A DNA stretch of 64,000 nucleotides from Streptomyces sp. NRRL B-24484 (GTDB taxonomy: Bacteria > Actinomycetota > Actinomycetes > Streptomycetales > Streptomycetaceae): assembly GCF_000717715.1 (NCBI RefSeq), contig NZ_JOAI01000035.1, forward strand, positions 1 through 64,000. Reading direction: 5' to 3'. Below the pieces are notes generated by a model. It worked only from the letters and a program-made list of their open reading frames with translations. It did no database searches and was not told the DNA's origin. The position numbers and the translations under genes are program-made. Below are positions 19,862 to 28,884 of the stretch, piece by piece. Each line of letters starts with the position of its first letter. Position 1 is the first letter of the stretch.

Positions 19862-20042
19862 TGGGTGGTCGGCCGCCTGCGCGTGTGCGCAGTTGGCTGC
19901 GGTTTCGGTCGGGGTTTGACCCGCGGGGGTGATGGCGCGGGCGGGGCGGGCGGTTGGCCTCGGCGGGGGCGGTCGTTCGAACTACGCTTCGCGGCAGGGC
20001 CCGCAGCGGGCCGCTGCGGGCGACCGACGGGAGTGGGCACGG

Positions 20043-22070
20043 GTGGCGAGGAAGACGGCGACCATCGACGAGCGGTCCGCCGGCCCCGGGGCGGCCGCCC
20101 CCGCGGACGGCCTGCCGCCCGGGCCCGCCGCGTTCGCCGGCCGCCGCACCGAACTCGCCGCCCTGAACGCCGCCGCCCGGGCCGGGGGCCGGGGCGCCGG
20201 CAGGGCCCGGCTGGTCGTGCTGGCCGGACGGCCCGGCTCGGGGCGGACGGCGCTCGCCCTGCGCTGGGCCCGTTCGGTGGCCTCCCAGTACCCGGGCGGC
20301 GTGCTGTACGCCCGGCTCTCCGCGCCCGACGGCAGCCGGGTGCCGCCCGGCCGGACGGCCCGGCGGCTGCTGGAGCACCTGGGCGCCGTCCCGGCCGGGC
20401 TGCTGCCGCCGGAGGGCCCGGACGGCGACGACCCGGCCTGCGCCGCACTGCGCGAGGTGCTCGCCGACCGCGAGGCGCTGCTGCTGCTCGACGACGCCAA
20501 GGACGCCGACCAGCTGAGGCCGCTGCTCGGCGCGGGCCCGGGGGTGCTGCTGCTCGCCACCACCGGCGGCCCGTTGACCGGCATCGGGGACGTCGACCCG
20601 GTGATCATCGGGGGGCTCGACCAGGCCGCCGCCGTGGGCCTGCTCGGGGACCTCGTCGGCGGCACGAGGGTCAGCTGCGACCCGGTCGGCGCCGCCGACC
20701 TCGCCGACGCGTGCGCCTGCCGTCCGGCCGCCCTGCGGCTCACCGCCGTCCGGCTGCGCGCGGACGCCCGCGCGGCCGTCACCGACGCGGCCGCCGACCT
20801 CACCGCCGCCACCGGCCGGACGGCGGTCGCCGAACCGCCGCCCGCCGGAGCCGCGGAGGGCGGCGCGGCGAAGGACGCCCGGAACGGGCCGGGCAAGGGC
20901 GGTCGCCGTGCCGACCGGTCGGAGGGGGAGGGCGGCGAGGGGCGGCGGGCCCGCGACCTGCTGCCCGCCGACGGGCCCGTCCCCGTACCCGGGGGCGATC
21001 CGCTCGGCCGTGCCTTCGAACTGCTCTACCGCACGCTCACCCCCGCGCGGGCCCGGATGCTGCGGATGCTCACCCTGGCGCCCGCCCAGCTCGCCGACCT
21101 GCGCACCGCCTCCGCCCTGGTCGGCTGCCCGGCGCCGGAGGCCGCCGGACTGCTCGCCGACCTCGCCGAGCGCGAGCTGCTGACCGTCGAGCCGCCGGCC
21201 GCCGACGGCACCGCGCGCTACCGCGTGCCCGGCTGGATGCACCCGCGGCTGGTCGAGCTCCGCGCCGAGGCCGACCGTCCCGCCGAGATCGAGCTCGCCC
21301 GCGCCCGTCTGCTGGAGCGCCTGGTCCGGCTGGTCGACTCCGCGCAGGCGCTGCTCGCCCCGGCGGCCGGTCCGGCCCCGGACCCGCTGCCCGGCCCGCT
21401 GCGGCTGCGCACCGCGGACCAGGCCGCCCGCTGGCTGGACGAGGAGCGCGACCAGCTGCTCACCGCCGTCGGCGACGCGATCGGGCAGGGCGACCTGGAC
21501 GGTTCGGCGGGCCGGCTGGTCTCCGCGCTGCTGCGGGCGCTGCCGCGCACCCCGGCCACCGTCCCGGCCGACCTGCACCGGCTGCACGAGCTGGTGCTGG
21601 AGGTCGCCGAACGGGCCGGTGCACCCCGCCGGGCCGCCGCCGCACTGCTGAACCTCGGGGACCTGCAGGCGGCAGCCGGCCGCTGGGGGCGGGCCGCCGA
21701 ACGGTACCGGGCGGCCCTGGACCGGGCCCGGGCGGCGGGCGACGAGGCGGGGTGCGCCCGCGCACTGGAGAGCGCGGGCGGGTGCTACAGGGCGCTCGGC
21801 GACCCCGTGCGCGCCGGAGATTCGTACGGTCGCGCGCTGGCCCTGCGGCAGGAGTCCGGCGATGCCGCGGCCGAGGCCAGGCTGCTCGCCCGGGTCGCCG
21901 AGGCGCACACCGCGCAGCGCCGGTTCGAGGAGGCGCTGCGGGAGTACCGGGCGGCGTTCGGGATCTTCCGGCGGCTCGGCGACGAGCACGGCACGGCCCT
22001 GGTGGCACAGGCCCTGGACCGCCTCCAGCAGCAGCTGACCGGCGAGTGGATTCACCCCATTGCGGAGTAG
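20043..22070 (+). CDS. STAND-type ATPase with C-terminal TPRs (AfsR/NB-ARC-like, no DNA-binding head)
   Basis: The protein has 675 aa. P-loop GRPGSGRTAL lies near residue 61 after AFAGRRTELAALNAAAR, and the Walker B-like ALLLLDDAKDADQLRPLL near 146, as in NB-ARC/AfsR-type signalling ATPases. A linker of low complexity (about 260-310), a winged-helix-like segment and TPRs (AALLNLGDLQAAAGRWGRAAERYRAAL onward, 520-650) follow. There is no SARP or HTH domain at the N-terminus. The partner or signal is unknown. The GTG at 20043 has GGGAG 9 bases upstream. Confidence 0.75.
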   Translation: MARKTATIDERSAGPGAAAPADGLPPGPAAFAGRRTELAALNAAARAGGRGAGRARLVVLAGRPGSGRTALALRWARSVASQYPGGVLYARLSAPDGSRVPPGRTARRLLEHLGAVPAGLLPPEGPDGDDPACAALREVLADREALLLLDDAKDADQLRPLLGAGPGVLLLATTGGPLTGIGDVDPVIIGGLDQAAAVGLLGDLVGGTRVSCDPVGAADLADACACRPAALRLTAVRLRADARAAVTDAAADLTAATGRTAVAEPPPAGAAEGGAAKDARNGPGKGGRRADRSEGEGGEGRRARDLLPADGPVPVPGGDPLGRAFELLYRTLTPARARMLRMLTLAPAQLADLRTASALVGCPAPEAAGLLADLAERELLTVEPPAADGTARYRVPGWMHPRLVELRAEADRPAEIELARARLLERLVRLVDSAQALLAPAAGPAPDPLPGPLRLRTADQAARWLDEERDQLLTAVGDAIGQGDLDGSAGRLVSALLRALPRTPATVPADLHRLHELVLEVAERAGAPRRAAAALLNLGDLQAAAGRWGRAAERYRAALDRARAAGDEAGCARALESAGGCYRALGDPVRAGDSYGRALALRQESGDAAAEARLLARVAEAHTAQRRFEEALREYRAAFGIFRRLGDEHGTALVAQALDRLQQQLTGEWIHPIAE

Positions 22071-22078
22071 TGTCTGAT

Positions 22079-22150
22079 ATGCGGCAGTCATGGGCTTTTG
22101 TTCATGAGAGTGAGGTGCAAGCCTACGAACCTGCCAATGAGTCCAGCTAA
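22079..22150 (+). CDS. Candidate 23-aa peptide in the ald leader
   Basis: MRQSWAFVHESEVQAYEPANESS starts 8 bases after the STAND stop, with GGAG 11 bases before its ATG. It sits in a distinctly AT-richer pocket that also holds the ald promoter candidate. It may be a real short peptide coupled to the upstream gene or a chance frame; nothing similar is recalled. Confidence 0.3.
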   Translation: MRQSWAFVHESEVQAYEPANESS

Positions 22151-22167
22151 TTTATTCAGTTTGGAAG

Positions 22168-22197
22168 GCTGACGGATCCGCTGGGCTTCATTACACT
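22168..22197 (+). promoter_or_regulatory. Candidate ald promoter
   Basis: CTGACG (22168-22173) and TACACT (22192-22197) are spaced 18 bases in a locally AT-rich segment, giving a leader of about 110 bases before the ald GTG. Confidence 0.4.
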
Positions 22198-22314
22198 CGA
22201 CACCAGTCGCGCAGCGATCCGTGCCCCGGCGTTCTCCGGAGGCCTTCCCCGTGCGCGCCGCCCGCCGGTCTTCCCCCGGCCGGGACCCCCCAGGCAAGAG
22301 GGACGTGTTTAGCC

Positions 22315-23430
22315 GTGAAGGTCGGCATCCCCCGCGAGGTCAAGAACCACGAGTACCGCGTGGCCATCACGCCCGCCGGCGTGCATGAGCTCGTCCGCAA
22401 CGGACACGAGGTCTTCATCGAGGACAACGCCGGTCTCGGCTCCTCGATCCCCAACGAGGAGTACGTGGGCGCCGGCGCCACCATCCTCCCCACGGCAGAC
22501 GAGGTGTGGGAGACCGCGGACCTCCTGCTGAAGGTCAAGGAGCCCATCGCGGAGGAGTACCACCGCCTCCGCAAGGGCCAGACCCTCTTCACCTACCTGC
22601 ACCTGGCGGCCGACCGCGCCGGCACCGAGGCGCTGGTCGCCTCCGGCACCACCGCGATCGCCTACGAGACGGTGCAGCTGGCCAACGGCGCCCTCCCGCT
22701 GCTCGCCCCGATGTCCGAGGTCGCGGGCCGGCTGGCCCCGCAGGTCGGCTCGTACCACCTGATGCGTCCGGCCGGCGGCCGCGGCGTGCTCCCCGGCGGC
22801 GTGCCCGGCACCCACCCGGCGAAGTGCGTGGTCATCGGCGGCGGCGTCTCCGGCTGGCACGCGGCCACCATCGCCATCGGCATGGGCTACGACGTCACCC
22901 TGCTCGACCGCGACATCAACAAGCTGCGCGAGGCCGACAAGGTCTTCGGCACCAAGGTCAAGGCCATCGCCTCCAACTCCTTCGAGCTGGAGAAGGCCGT
23001 CCTGGAGGCCGACCTCGTCATCGGCGCCGTGCTGATCCCGGGCGCCAAGGCCCCGAAGCTCGTCACCAACGAGCTGGTCTCCCGCATGAAGCCGGGCTCC
23101 GTGCTCGTCGACATCGCCATCGACCAGGGCGGCTGCTTCGAGGACTCCCGCGCCACCACGCACGCCGAGCCGACCTTCCAGGTCCACAACTCGGTCTTCT
23201 ACTGCGTGGCCAACATGCCGGGCGCCGTGCCGAACACCTCCACCTACGCGCTGACCAACGCGACGCTGCCCTACATCGTCGAGCTGGCCAACCGTGGCTG
23301 GAAGGACGCGCTGCGCCGCGACGCCGCGCTGGCCAAGGGCCTGAACGTGCACGAGGGCCAGATCACCTACAAGGCCGTCGCCGACGCCTTCGACCTGGAG
23401 TCCGTCTCCCTGGACACCGTGCTCGCCTGA
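22315..23430 (+). CDS. ald: Alanine dehydrogenase
   Basis: The protein has 371 aa and interconverts L-alanine and pyruvate plus ammonia with NAD. It starts MKVGIPREVKNHEYRVAITPAGV and has catalytic Lys75 (LLKVKEP), His96 (TYLHLAADR) and Asp270 (DIAIDQGG), the same numbering as well-studied bacterial Ald. The NAD-binding motif is VIGGGVSGWHAA. The GTG at 22315 follows GAGGGACG at a slightly long distance. Ald is often induced by alanine or during hypoxia; no specific operator is visible here. Confidence 0.96.
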   Translation: MKVGIPREVKNHEYRVAITPAGVHELVRNGHEVFIEDNAGLGSSIPNEEYVGAGATILPTADEVWETADLLLKVKEPIAEEYHRLRKGQTLFTYLHLAADRAGTEALVASGTTAIAYETVQLANGALPLLAPMSEVAGRLAPQVGSYHLMRPAGGRGVLPGGVPGTHPAKCVVIGGGVSGWHAATIAIGMGYDVTLLDRDINKLREADKVFGTKVKAIASNSFELEKAVLEADLVIGAVLIPGAKAPKLVTNELVSRMKPGSVLVDIAIDQGGCFEDSRATTHAEPTFQVHNSVFYCVANMPGAVPNTSTYALTNATLPYIVELANRGWKDALRRDAALAKGLNVHEGQITYKAVADAFDLESVSLDTVLA

Positions 23431-23799
23431 CGCGCAGCCACCTCCGACGCCCCCGACCCCCTCCCCCGGGCCGGGGGCTTCGGCGCGCCCGCACGCCCAC
23501 GGGTCGGTGACCGGTCGGTGGACGGGTGATGTCAATTCATGTGCAACGTGTCACCCGCGCTGCGGACCCGGTCACCGCGGGTTACGCCGCCGCGGGGTGC
23601 GGCGACCCCGGAATCGTGAGGGTTCCCGGCCCGCGCAAGCCTTGACAGCGGGCGGTCGGGGAGCCGACACATCGTGCCCACTACCGTGGATTGTGTTGCT
23701 GCGAACGCCTGGAACGGCCTAGAGTCGCAAACCGTCGGCAAGCTGCCACGCTGACGTATCGACATAGAGTCCTGGAAGCCCAAGGAGGTAAGACGACTT
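23431..23799. other. 369-base gap between ald and the parA-like gene
   Basis: It contains a GC hairpin CCCCC-GGGCC-GGGGG (23463-23477) soon after ald that may end its transcript, then a GGTGA...TCACC inverted repeat around 23525-23556 in an AT-richer patch, and a TTGACA at 23642-23647 whose matching -10 is weak. No gene is apparent. Confidence 0.5.
23642..23647 (+). promoter_or_regulatory. TTGACA -35-like hexamer upstream of parA-like gene
   Basis: A consensus TTGACA lies 150 bases before the parA-like GTG, but no TANNNT is found 17-18 bases downstream. It may be a promoter with a poor -10 or coincidence. Confidence 0.3.
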
Positions 23800-24957
23800 G
23801 TGAATGAGTCGACATTTGCTCCCGGGGGTGGTCAGCCAGGACTGGCGGAGCTCGCCGCCGGACAGCCGCACGACGAGTACGCGCGGCCGGCGACGGTGGG
23901 TACGGCGGAGATCGGCTCGGTCGCGGTCCGCACCTTCGAGGCGCGCCAGAGCGGCGCCGCCGCCGGCGCCGACTACGACGCCGAGCTCGGCGCGTACGGC
24001 CTCTCCTACGCCGACCTGGGCTACGGCCCCTACGACGACCCGGACGCCGAGTACGAGCCGGACCCGGAGTACGCCGCCACCCTGGCCCCCGACGCCGCCC
24101 GGCAGCGCCGCGAGCGGGTCGGCCCCACCGGCCGTCCGCTGCCGTACTTCCCGATCCCCGCGCCGGTGGCCGAGCACGGCCCCGCGCAGATCATCGCCAT
24201 GTGCAACCAGAAGGGCGGCGTCGGCAAGACCACGTCGACCATCAACCTGGGTGCGGCGCTGGCCGAGTACGGCCGCCGGGTGCTGCTCGTCGACTTCGAC
24301 CCGCAGGGCGCCCTCTCCGTCGGCCTCGGCGTGAACCCGATGGAACTCGACGTCACCGTCTACAACCTGCTCATGGAGCGGGGCCTGACGGCCGATGAGG
24401 TCCTGCTGAAGACCGCCGTCCCCGGCATGGACCTGCTGCCGTCGAACATCGACCTGTCGGCCGCCGAGGTGCAGCTGGTCAGCGAGGTCGCCCGCGAGTC
24501 CGCACTCGCCCGGGCCCTCAAGCCGCTGCTGCCGGACTACGACTACGTCATCATCGACTGCCAGCCGTCGCTCGGCCTGCTCACCGTCAACGCCCTGACG
24601 GCGGCTCACAGCGTCATCGTCCCGCTGGAGTGCGAGTTCTTCGCGCTGCGCGGCGTCGCGCTGCTCACCGAGACCATCGAGAAGGTCTGCGAGCGGCTCA
24701 ACCCGGAGCTGCGCCTCGACGGCATCCTGGCCACCATGTACGACTCCCGCACGGTGCACAGCCGCGAGGTGCTGGCCCGGGTGGTGGAGGCCTTCGGCGA
24801 CCACGTCTTCCACACCGTCATCGGACGCACCGTCAGGTTCCCGGAGACGACCGTGGCCGGCGAGCCGATCACCACGTACGCGACCAACTCGGTCGGCGCC
24901 GCCGCCTACCGCCAGCTCGCCAGGGAGGTGCTCGACCGGTGCCGCCCCGCCGAGTGA
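23800..24957 (+). CDS. ParA-family ATPase (orphan, scpAB-linked)
   Basis: The protein has 385 aa. A disordered acidic Tyr-rich head of about 125 residues precedes the deviant Walker A KGGVGKTT (138-145), then VLLVDFDPQGALSVGLG, YVIIDCQPSLGLLT and PLECEFFALRGV, all standard ParA/Soj motifs. It is not next to parB, so it is likely not the main segregation ParA; a link to condensin loading or sporulation is inferred from its coupling to scpA/scpB. The GTG at 23800 has the strong site AAGGAGGT 10 bases upstream. Confidence 0.88.
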   Translation: MNESTFAPGGGQPGLAELAAGQPHDEYARPATVGTAEIGSVAVRTFEARQSGAAAGADYDAELGAYGLSYADLGYGPYDDPDAEYEPDPEYAATLAPDAARQRRERVGPTGRPLPYFPIPAPVAEHGPAQIIAMCNQKGGVGKTTSTINLGAALAEYGRRVLLVDFDPQGALSVGLGVNPMELDVTVYNLLMERGLTADEVLLKTAVPGMDLLPSNIDLSAAEVQLVSEVARESALARALKPLLPDYDYVIIDCQPSLGLLTVNALTAAHSVIVPLECEFFALRGVALLTETIEKVCERLNPELRLDGILATMYDSRTVHSREVLARVVEAFGDHVFHTVIGRTVRFPETTVAGEPITTYATNSVGAAAYRQLAREVLDRCRPAE

Positions 24958-25433
24958 GTCTCCCGGGAGCCGACGAGCTGTTCCGGACCACCGGGGGGAT
25001 GGCCCTGTCACCCTCGCTGGGCCGGGCGGCCGAGGCCGCCAGACAGGAGACCGCCCGGCCCGCCGAGCAGCCCGCAGCGGCCGGCGACACCGCCGCCGAC
25101 GGGGCCGCCACCGAGGCCGTCCAGCCGCAGCCGTCCGCCGAGGCGGCCCGCCGGCACGCCGAGGAGCAGCCCGAGGCCGCCCGCCGGCCCCGCCCGCGCG
25201 GCCGTGCCGCCCGCCGGCCCACCGGCCGCGAGCGGCACGACGAGAAGATCACGGTCTACGTCTCCGCCGAGGAGCTGATGGACCTGGAGCACGCCCGGCT
25301 GGTGCTGCGCGGCGAGCACGGCCTCGCCGTCGACCGCGGCCGCGTCGTCCGGGAGGCCATCTCCGTCGTCCTGGCGGACCTGGAGCAGCGGGGCGAGGCC
25401 AGCATCCTGGTGCGGCGGCTGCGCGGCCGCTGA
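24954..25433 (+). CDS. Ribbon-helix-helix-like partner of the ParA-type ATPase
   Basis: The protein has 159 aa. Its GTG (24954) overlaps the parA-like TGA in a GTGA junction, indicating translational coupling. The middle is disordered Ala/Pro/Arg-rich. The last ~65 residues, EKITVYVSAEELMDLEHARLVLRG...VVREAISVVLADLEQRGEASILVRRL, have the beta-strand plus two helices layout of a CopG/Arc-type DNA-binding domain. It may be a DNA-binding partner of the ParA-like ATPase; this is inference. Confidence 0.65.
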   Translation: MSLPGADELFRTTGGMALSPSLGRAAEAARQETARPAEQPAAAGDTAADGAATEAVQPQPSAEAARRHAEEQPEAARRPRPRGRAARRPTGRERHDEKITVYVSAEELMDLEHARLVLRGEHGLAVDRGRVVREAISVVLADLEQRGEASILVRRLRGR

Positions 25434-25548
25434 GGCCCGCCGGAGGCCCCCTCCGCCGCGCCGGGGCAGCCGGCCGGGCCCGGGAACGGGCGTGTCGGGC
25501 GCCCCGCGGGGCGGCACCGCGACCGGCCGGGGTGAAGATGGTCCGGTC

Positions 25549-26442
25549 ATGACGAGCGCGCCCGAGCCCCCCGAGCCCGCCGCCCCCGCCCCTCCGGCCG
25601 GTGCCGGACCGGGTGAGGCGCGCGGCGGCTTCCGGGTGCGGCTGGACAACTTCGAGGGCCCGTTCGACCTCCTGCTCAGCCTGATCGCCAAGCACCGGCT
25701 GGACGTCACCGAGGTGGCGCTCTCCAGGGTCACCGACGAGTTCGTCGCGCACATCCGGGCGATGGGCCCGGATTGGGACCTCGACGCGGCGACCGAGTTC
25801 CTGGTGGTCGCCGCGACCCTGCTCGACCTCAAGGCGGCCCGGCTGCTGCCCGCCGCCGAGATCGAGGACGAGGAGGACCTCGCCCTCCTGGAGGCCCGCG
25901 ACCTGCTCTTCGCCCGGCTGCTGCAGTACCGCGCCTACAAGCAGGCGGCCGCGCTGTTCGCCGAGCGCTGGGCGGCCGAACTGCTGCAGCGCCCCCGCAC
26001 GGTCGGCCTGGAGCCGCACCACGCGCTGCTGCTGCCCGAGGTGGTGATCACCGTCGGCCCGGAGGGCCTGGCCCGGCTCGCCGCCCGGGCGACGACGCCC
26101 AAGCCGAAGCCGGTGGTCTACGTCGACCACATCCACACCCCGCCGGTGAGCGTCCGCGAGCAGGCCGGGGTCGTCGTCGACCGGCTCACCGCGCTCGGCA
26201 GCGCCACCTTCGGCAGGCTGGTGGAGGACGCCGACGACACGCTGGTCGTGGTGGCCCGCTTCCTCGCACTGCTGGAGCTCTACCGGGAGAAGGTGCTCGA
26301 CTTCGAGCAGCCGGACGCCCTGGGCGAGCTGCTGGTGCACTGGGTCGCCGACACCGGTCTGCGCGTCGAGGTGACCGACGAGTTCGACCGCCCGCCCGGC
26401 GAGGGCGCGGACGGTCGCGGCAAGGACGGAGAACCGCAGTGA
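25549..26442 (+). CDS. scpA: Segregation and condensation protein A
   Basis: The protein has 297 aa and is the kleisin subunit of the SMC-ScpAB condensin. It has the N-terminal FRVRLDNFEGPFDLLLSLIAKHRLDVTEVALSRVTDEF that binds SMC, the DLDAATEFLVVAATLLDLKAARLLP helix, and a C-terminal winged helix (FLALLELYREKVLDFEQPDALGELLVHW). The ATG at 25549 has no strong ribosome site. It overlaps scpB by 4 bases. Confidence 0.93.
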   Translation: MTSAPEPPEPAAPAPPAGAGPGEARGGFRVRLDNFEGPFDLLLSLIAKHRLDVTEVALSRVTDEFVAHIRAMGPDWDLDAATEFLVVAATLLDLKAARLLPAAEIEDEEDLALLEARDLLFARLLQYRAYKQAAALFAERWAAELLQRPRTVGLEPHHALLLPEVVITVGPEGLARLAARATTPKPKPVVYVDHIHTPPVSVREQAGVVVDRLTALGSATFGRLVEDADDTLVVVARFLALLELYREKVLDFEQPDALGELLVHWVADTGLRVEVTDEFDRPPGEGADGRGKDGEPQ

Positions 26443-27446
26443 ACGCCGATCAGCCGCGCCCCTCCCGGCGCACCCTCGGCCTCCCCGGCCAGACCCGCCC
26501 CGACGAGTGGCTGGAACCGGCCTACGAGGCCCAGGACGGGGCCGTGGCCGGGGCCGGGGCCGCCCCGGCGGAGACCGCCCCTCCCGGGCCCGCAGCGGCG
26601 CCCGTACCGGCCCCGGCGGCCGCGCCGGCCGTGGAGCCCGCCGTGCGGCCCCTCGGGGACTCCTCCGCGGGGTCCTCCGCAGGGCGGGCGGAACGGGCCG
26701 TGGAGCGGCCGCACATCCCGGCCCCCGCGGCGGAGCCGGCCGCGGACACCTCCGAGCCCGAGCCGATGCCCGACCCGGCGCCGCTGCCCGCCCCCGAGCC
26801 GGAGCCCGAACCGGAACCGGAGCGGCCCGAGGAGTCCGGCGTCCGCGGGGTGCCGCTGCGGGCCGCGCTGGAGGCGATCCTCACGGTCGTCGACGAGCCC
26901 GCCACCGAGGCGCACCTCGCCGCCGTCCTGGGGCGCCCGCGCGCCGAGGTCGCCGCGGCGCTGCGCGAACTCGCCGCCGAGTACACCGCCCAGGGCCGCG
27001 GATTCGACCTGCGGCACGTCGCCGGGGGCTGGCGCTTCTACACCCGCGCGGACTGCGCGCCGGCCGTCGACCGCTTCGTCCTGGACGGCCAGCAGGCCCG
27101 CCTCACCCAGGCCGCGCTGGAGACGCTCGCGGTCGTCGCGTACCGGCAGCCGGTGTCGCGCAGCCGGGTCTCCGCCGTACGGGGTGTGAACTGTGACGGC
27201 GTGATGCGTACCCTGGTACAGCGAGGACTGGTGGAAGAGACCGGCTCCGAGCCCGAAACAGGTGCGATCCTGTATCGGACGACGAACTACTTCCTGGAAC
27301 GGACGGGGCTGCGAGGCCTGGACGAGCTGCCCGAGCTCGCGCCCTTCCTGCCCGAGGTCGACGACGTGGAAGCGGAGTCCCTGGAGGGCACGATGATCGC
27401 GGAGGCGGTGGCCGCCGCCCGCGCGGCCGACGGCGAGAACGCCTGA
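26439..27446 (+). CDS. scpB: Segregation and condensation protein B
   Basis: The protein has 335 aa. The first ~130 residues are a Pro/Ala/Glu-rich disordered extension unlike typical ScpB. The conserved tandem winged-helix part begins at VPLRAALEAILTVVDEPATEAHLAAVLG and includes GGWRFYTRADCAPAVDRFV, LTQAALETLAVVAYRQPVSRSRVSAVRGVNCDGVMRTLVQRGLVEE. It binds the ScpA kleisin. The GTG at 26439 overlaps the scpA TGA (GTGA), indicating coupling. Confidence 0.93.
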   Translation: MNADQPRPSRRTLGLPGQTRPDEWLEPAYEAQDGAVAGAGAAPAETAPPGPAAAPVPAPAAAPAVEPAVRPLGDSSAGSSAGRAERAVERPHIPAPAAEPAADTSEPEPMPDPAPLPAPEPEPEPEPERPEESGVRGVPLRAALEAILTVVDEPATEAHLAAVLGRPRAEVAAALRELAAEYTAQGRGFDLRHVAGGWRFYTRADCAPAVDRFVLDGQQARLTQAALETLAVVAYRQPVSRSRVSAVRGVNCDGVMRTLVQRGLVEETGSEPETGAILYRTTNYFLERTGLRGLDELPELAPFLPEVDDVEAESLEGTMIAEAVAAARAADGENA

Positions 27447-27531
27447 CCGTCCGCGTCCGATCGGTGAGGGGGCGGTGAGGTCGGCCGGCACGACACGCAC
27501 TCCCACGACGGACACGACGTACGGACATTTG

Positions 27532-28779
27532 ATGCGCAGCAGTGGCAACGGCAGGAACAACAGCGGCGGACAGGGCCGGGGAGGCCAGGGACGCGGCGGA
27601 CAGGGCGGGGGCCGGAGCGGCGGCGGCTCGTCCTACGGCGGCGGGTCCTCGTACGGCGGTTCGCGCGGCGGTTCGTCGTACGGCTCCTCCTCCGGCGGCC
27701 GGGGCGGCTCGTCCCCCCGGGGCGACCGCCGCGACGACCGTCGTGACGACAGGCGGGACGACCGCCGTGACGACCGGCGGGACGACCGGCGCTACCCGGA
27801 CCGCCCGCTGCGGCCCGAGGAGCGGCGCTACGACCGCCCCGAGTACGGCGGCGGCCCGAACGCCACCCCCAGCCGCAGCAGCTTCGCAGCGCGCCGCCCG
27901 GGCGCCGCGCCGAAGCCGCGCCGTGAGGGCCAGGGCGCCCCGGGCGACCCGCGCCGCCAGCCGCAGCGCTCCCGCGAGCTCCAGGCCAAGATCGAGGACG
28001 CGGTGCTCGCCCGGCACGACAAGCCGGCCGTGAAGACCCCCAAGACCTTCGGCGAGCCCGAGGGCGAGCGCCTGCAGAAGGTGCTCGCGCGGGCCGGCAT
28101 GGGCAGCCGCCGGGCCTGCGAGGAGCTCATCGAGCAGGGCCGGGTCGAGGTCAACGGCAAGCGGGTCACCGAGCAGGGCAAGCGGGTCGACCCGGCCAGC
28201 GACGAGATCAAGGTCGACGGCCTGACCGTCGCCACCCAGTCCTACCTGTTCTTCGCGCTGAACAAGCCGGCCGGCGTCGTCTCCACCATGGAGGACCCGG
28301 ACGGCCGCCAGTGCCTCGGCGACTACGTCACCAACCGCGAGACCCGGCTCTTCCACGTCGGCCGCCTCGACACCGAGACCGAGGGCATCATCCTGCTCAC
28401 CAACCACGGCGAGCTGGCCCACCGCCTCACCCACCCGAAGTACGGCGTCACCAAGACCTACCTGGCCGCCATCCAGGGCCCGATCCCGCGCGACCTCGGC
28501 AAGCAGCTCGCCAAGGGCGTCGAGCTGGAGGACGGCTGGGCCCGTGCGGACTCCTTCAAGGTGATCTCCAACGTCGGCAAGAACTACCTCGTCGAGGTGA
28601 CCCTGCACGAGGGCCGCAAGCACATCGTCCGCCGGATGCTCTCCGAGGTCGGCTTCCCGGTGGAGAAGCTGGTGCGCACCCACTTCGGCCCGATCGCCCT
28701 CGGCGACCAGAAGTCGGGCTGGCTGCGCCGCCTCACGAACCCCGAGGTCGGACAGCTGATGCACGAGGTCGGCCTGTAA
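27532..28779 (+). CDS. rluB: RluB-type 23S rRNA pseudouridine synthase with disordered RGG/DDRR head
   Basis: The protein has 415 aa. Residues 1-160 are Gly/Ser/Arg-rich: GGQGRGG repeats, SYGGG, then six DDRR units. An S4 domain (GERLQKVLARAGMGSRRACEELIEQGRVEVNG) follows, then the RsuA/RluB catalytic domain with catalytic Asp280 in VGRLDTETEGIILLTN and ending EGRKHIVRRMLSEVGFPVEKLVR. It modifies helix-stem uridines of 23S rRNA (inferred). The ATG at 27532 is used; a GTG at 27475 with GAGGGGG nearby is an alternative. A strong terminator follows. Confidence 0.88.
   Translation: MRSSGNGRNNSGGQGRGGQGRGGQGGGRSGGGSSYGGGSSYGGSRGGSSYGSSSGGRGGSSPRGDRRDDRRDDRRDDRRDDRRDDRRYPDRPLRPEERRYDRPEYGGGPNATPSRSSFAARRPGAAPKPRREGQGAPGDPRRQPQRSRELQAKIEDAVLARHDKPAVKTPKTFGEPEGERLQKVLARAGMGSRRACEELIEQGRVEVNGKRVTEQGKRVDPASDEIKVDGLTVATQSYLFFALNKPAGVVSTMEDPDGRQCLGDYVTNRETRLFHVGRLDTETEGIILLTNHGELAHRLTHPKYGVTKTYLAAIQGPIPRDLGKQLAKGVELEDGWARADSFKVISNVGKNYLVEVTLHEGRKHIVRRMLSEVGFPVEKLVRTHFGPIALGDQKSGWLRRLTNPEVGQLMHEVGL
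27725..27795 (+). repeat. 12-bp repeats encoding DDRR
   Basis: Tandem units of the form cgtgacgaccgg/cgggacgaccgc encode six consecutive DDRR blocks in the head of the rluB product. The same DDR-type low complexity dominates the gene at base 2, far away in the window. Confidence 0.75.
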
Positions 28780-28808
28780 GGACGGGCCGTGGCCGAACCT
28801 TCGAATCG

Positions 28809-28840
28809 AAGGCCTCCCCGCCGTTCGGCGGGGAGGCCTT
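28809..28840 (+). terminator. Terminator after rluB
   Basis: A perfect 14-bp stem (28809-28822 with 28827-28840), loop GTTC, lies 29 bases after the stop. Confidence 0.85.
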
Positions 28841-28884
28841 CCGGCTCTTCGGCGGGGACCCCGTGTGAACCTCGACGCACCGCC

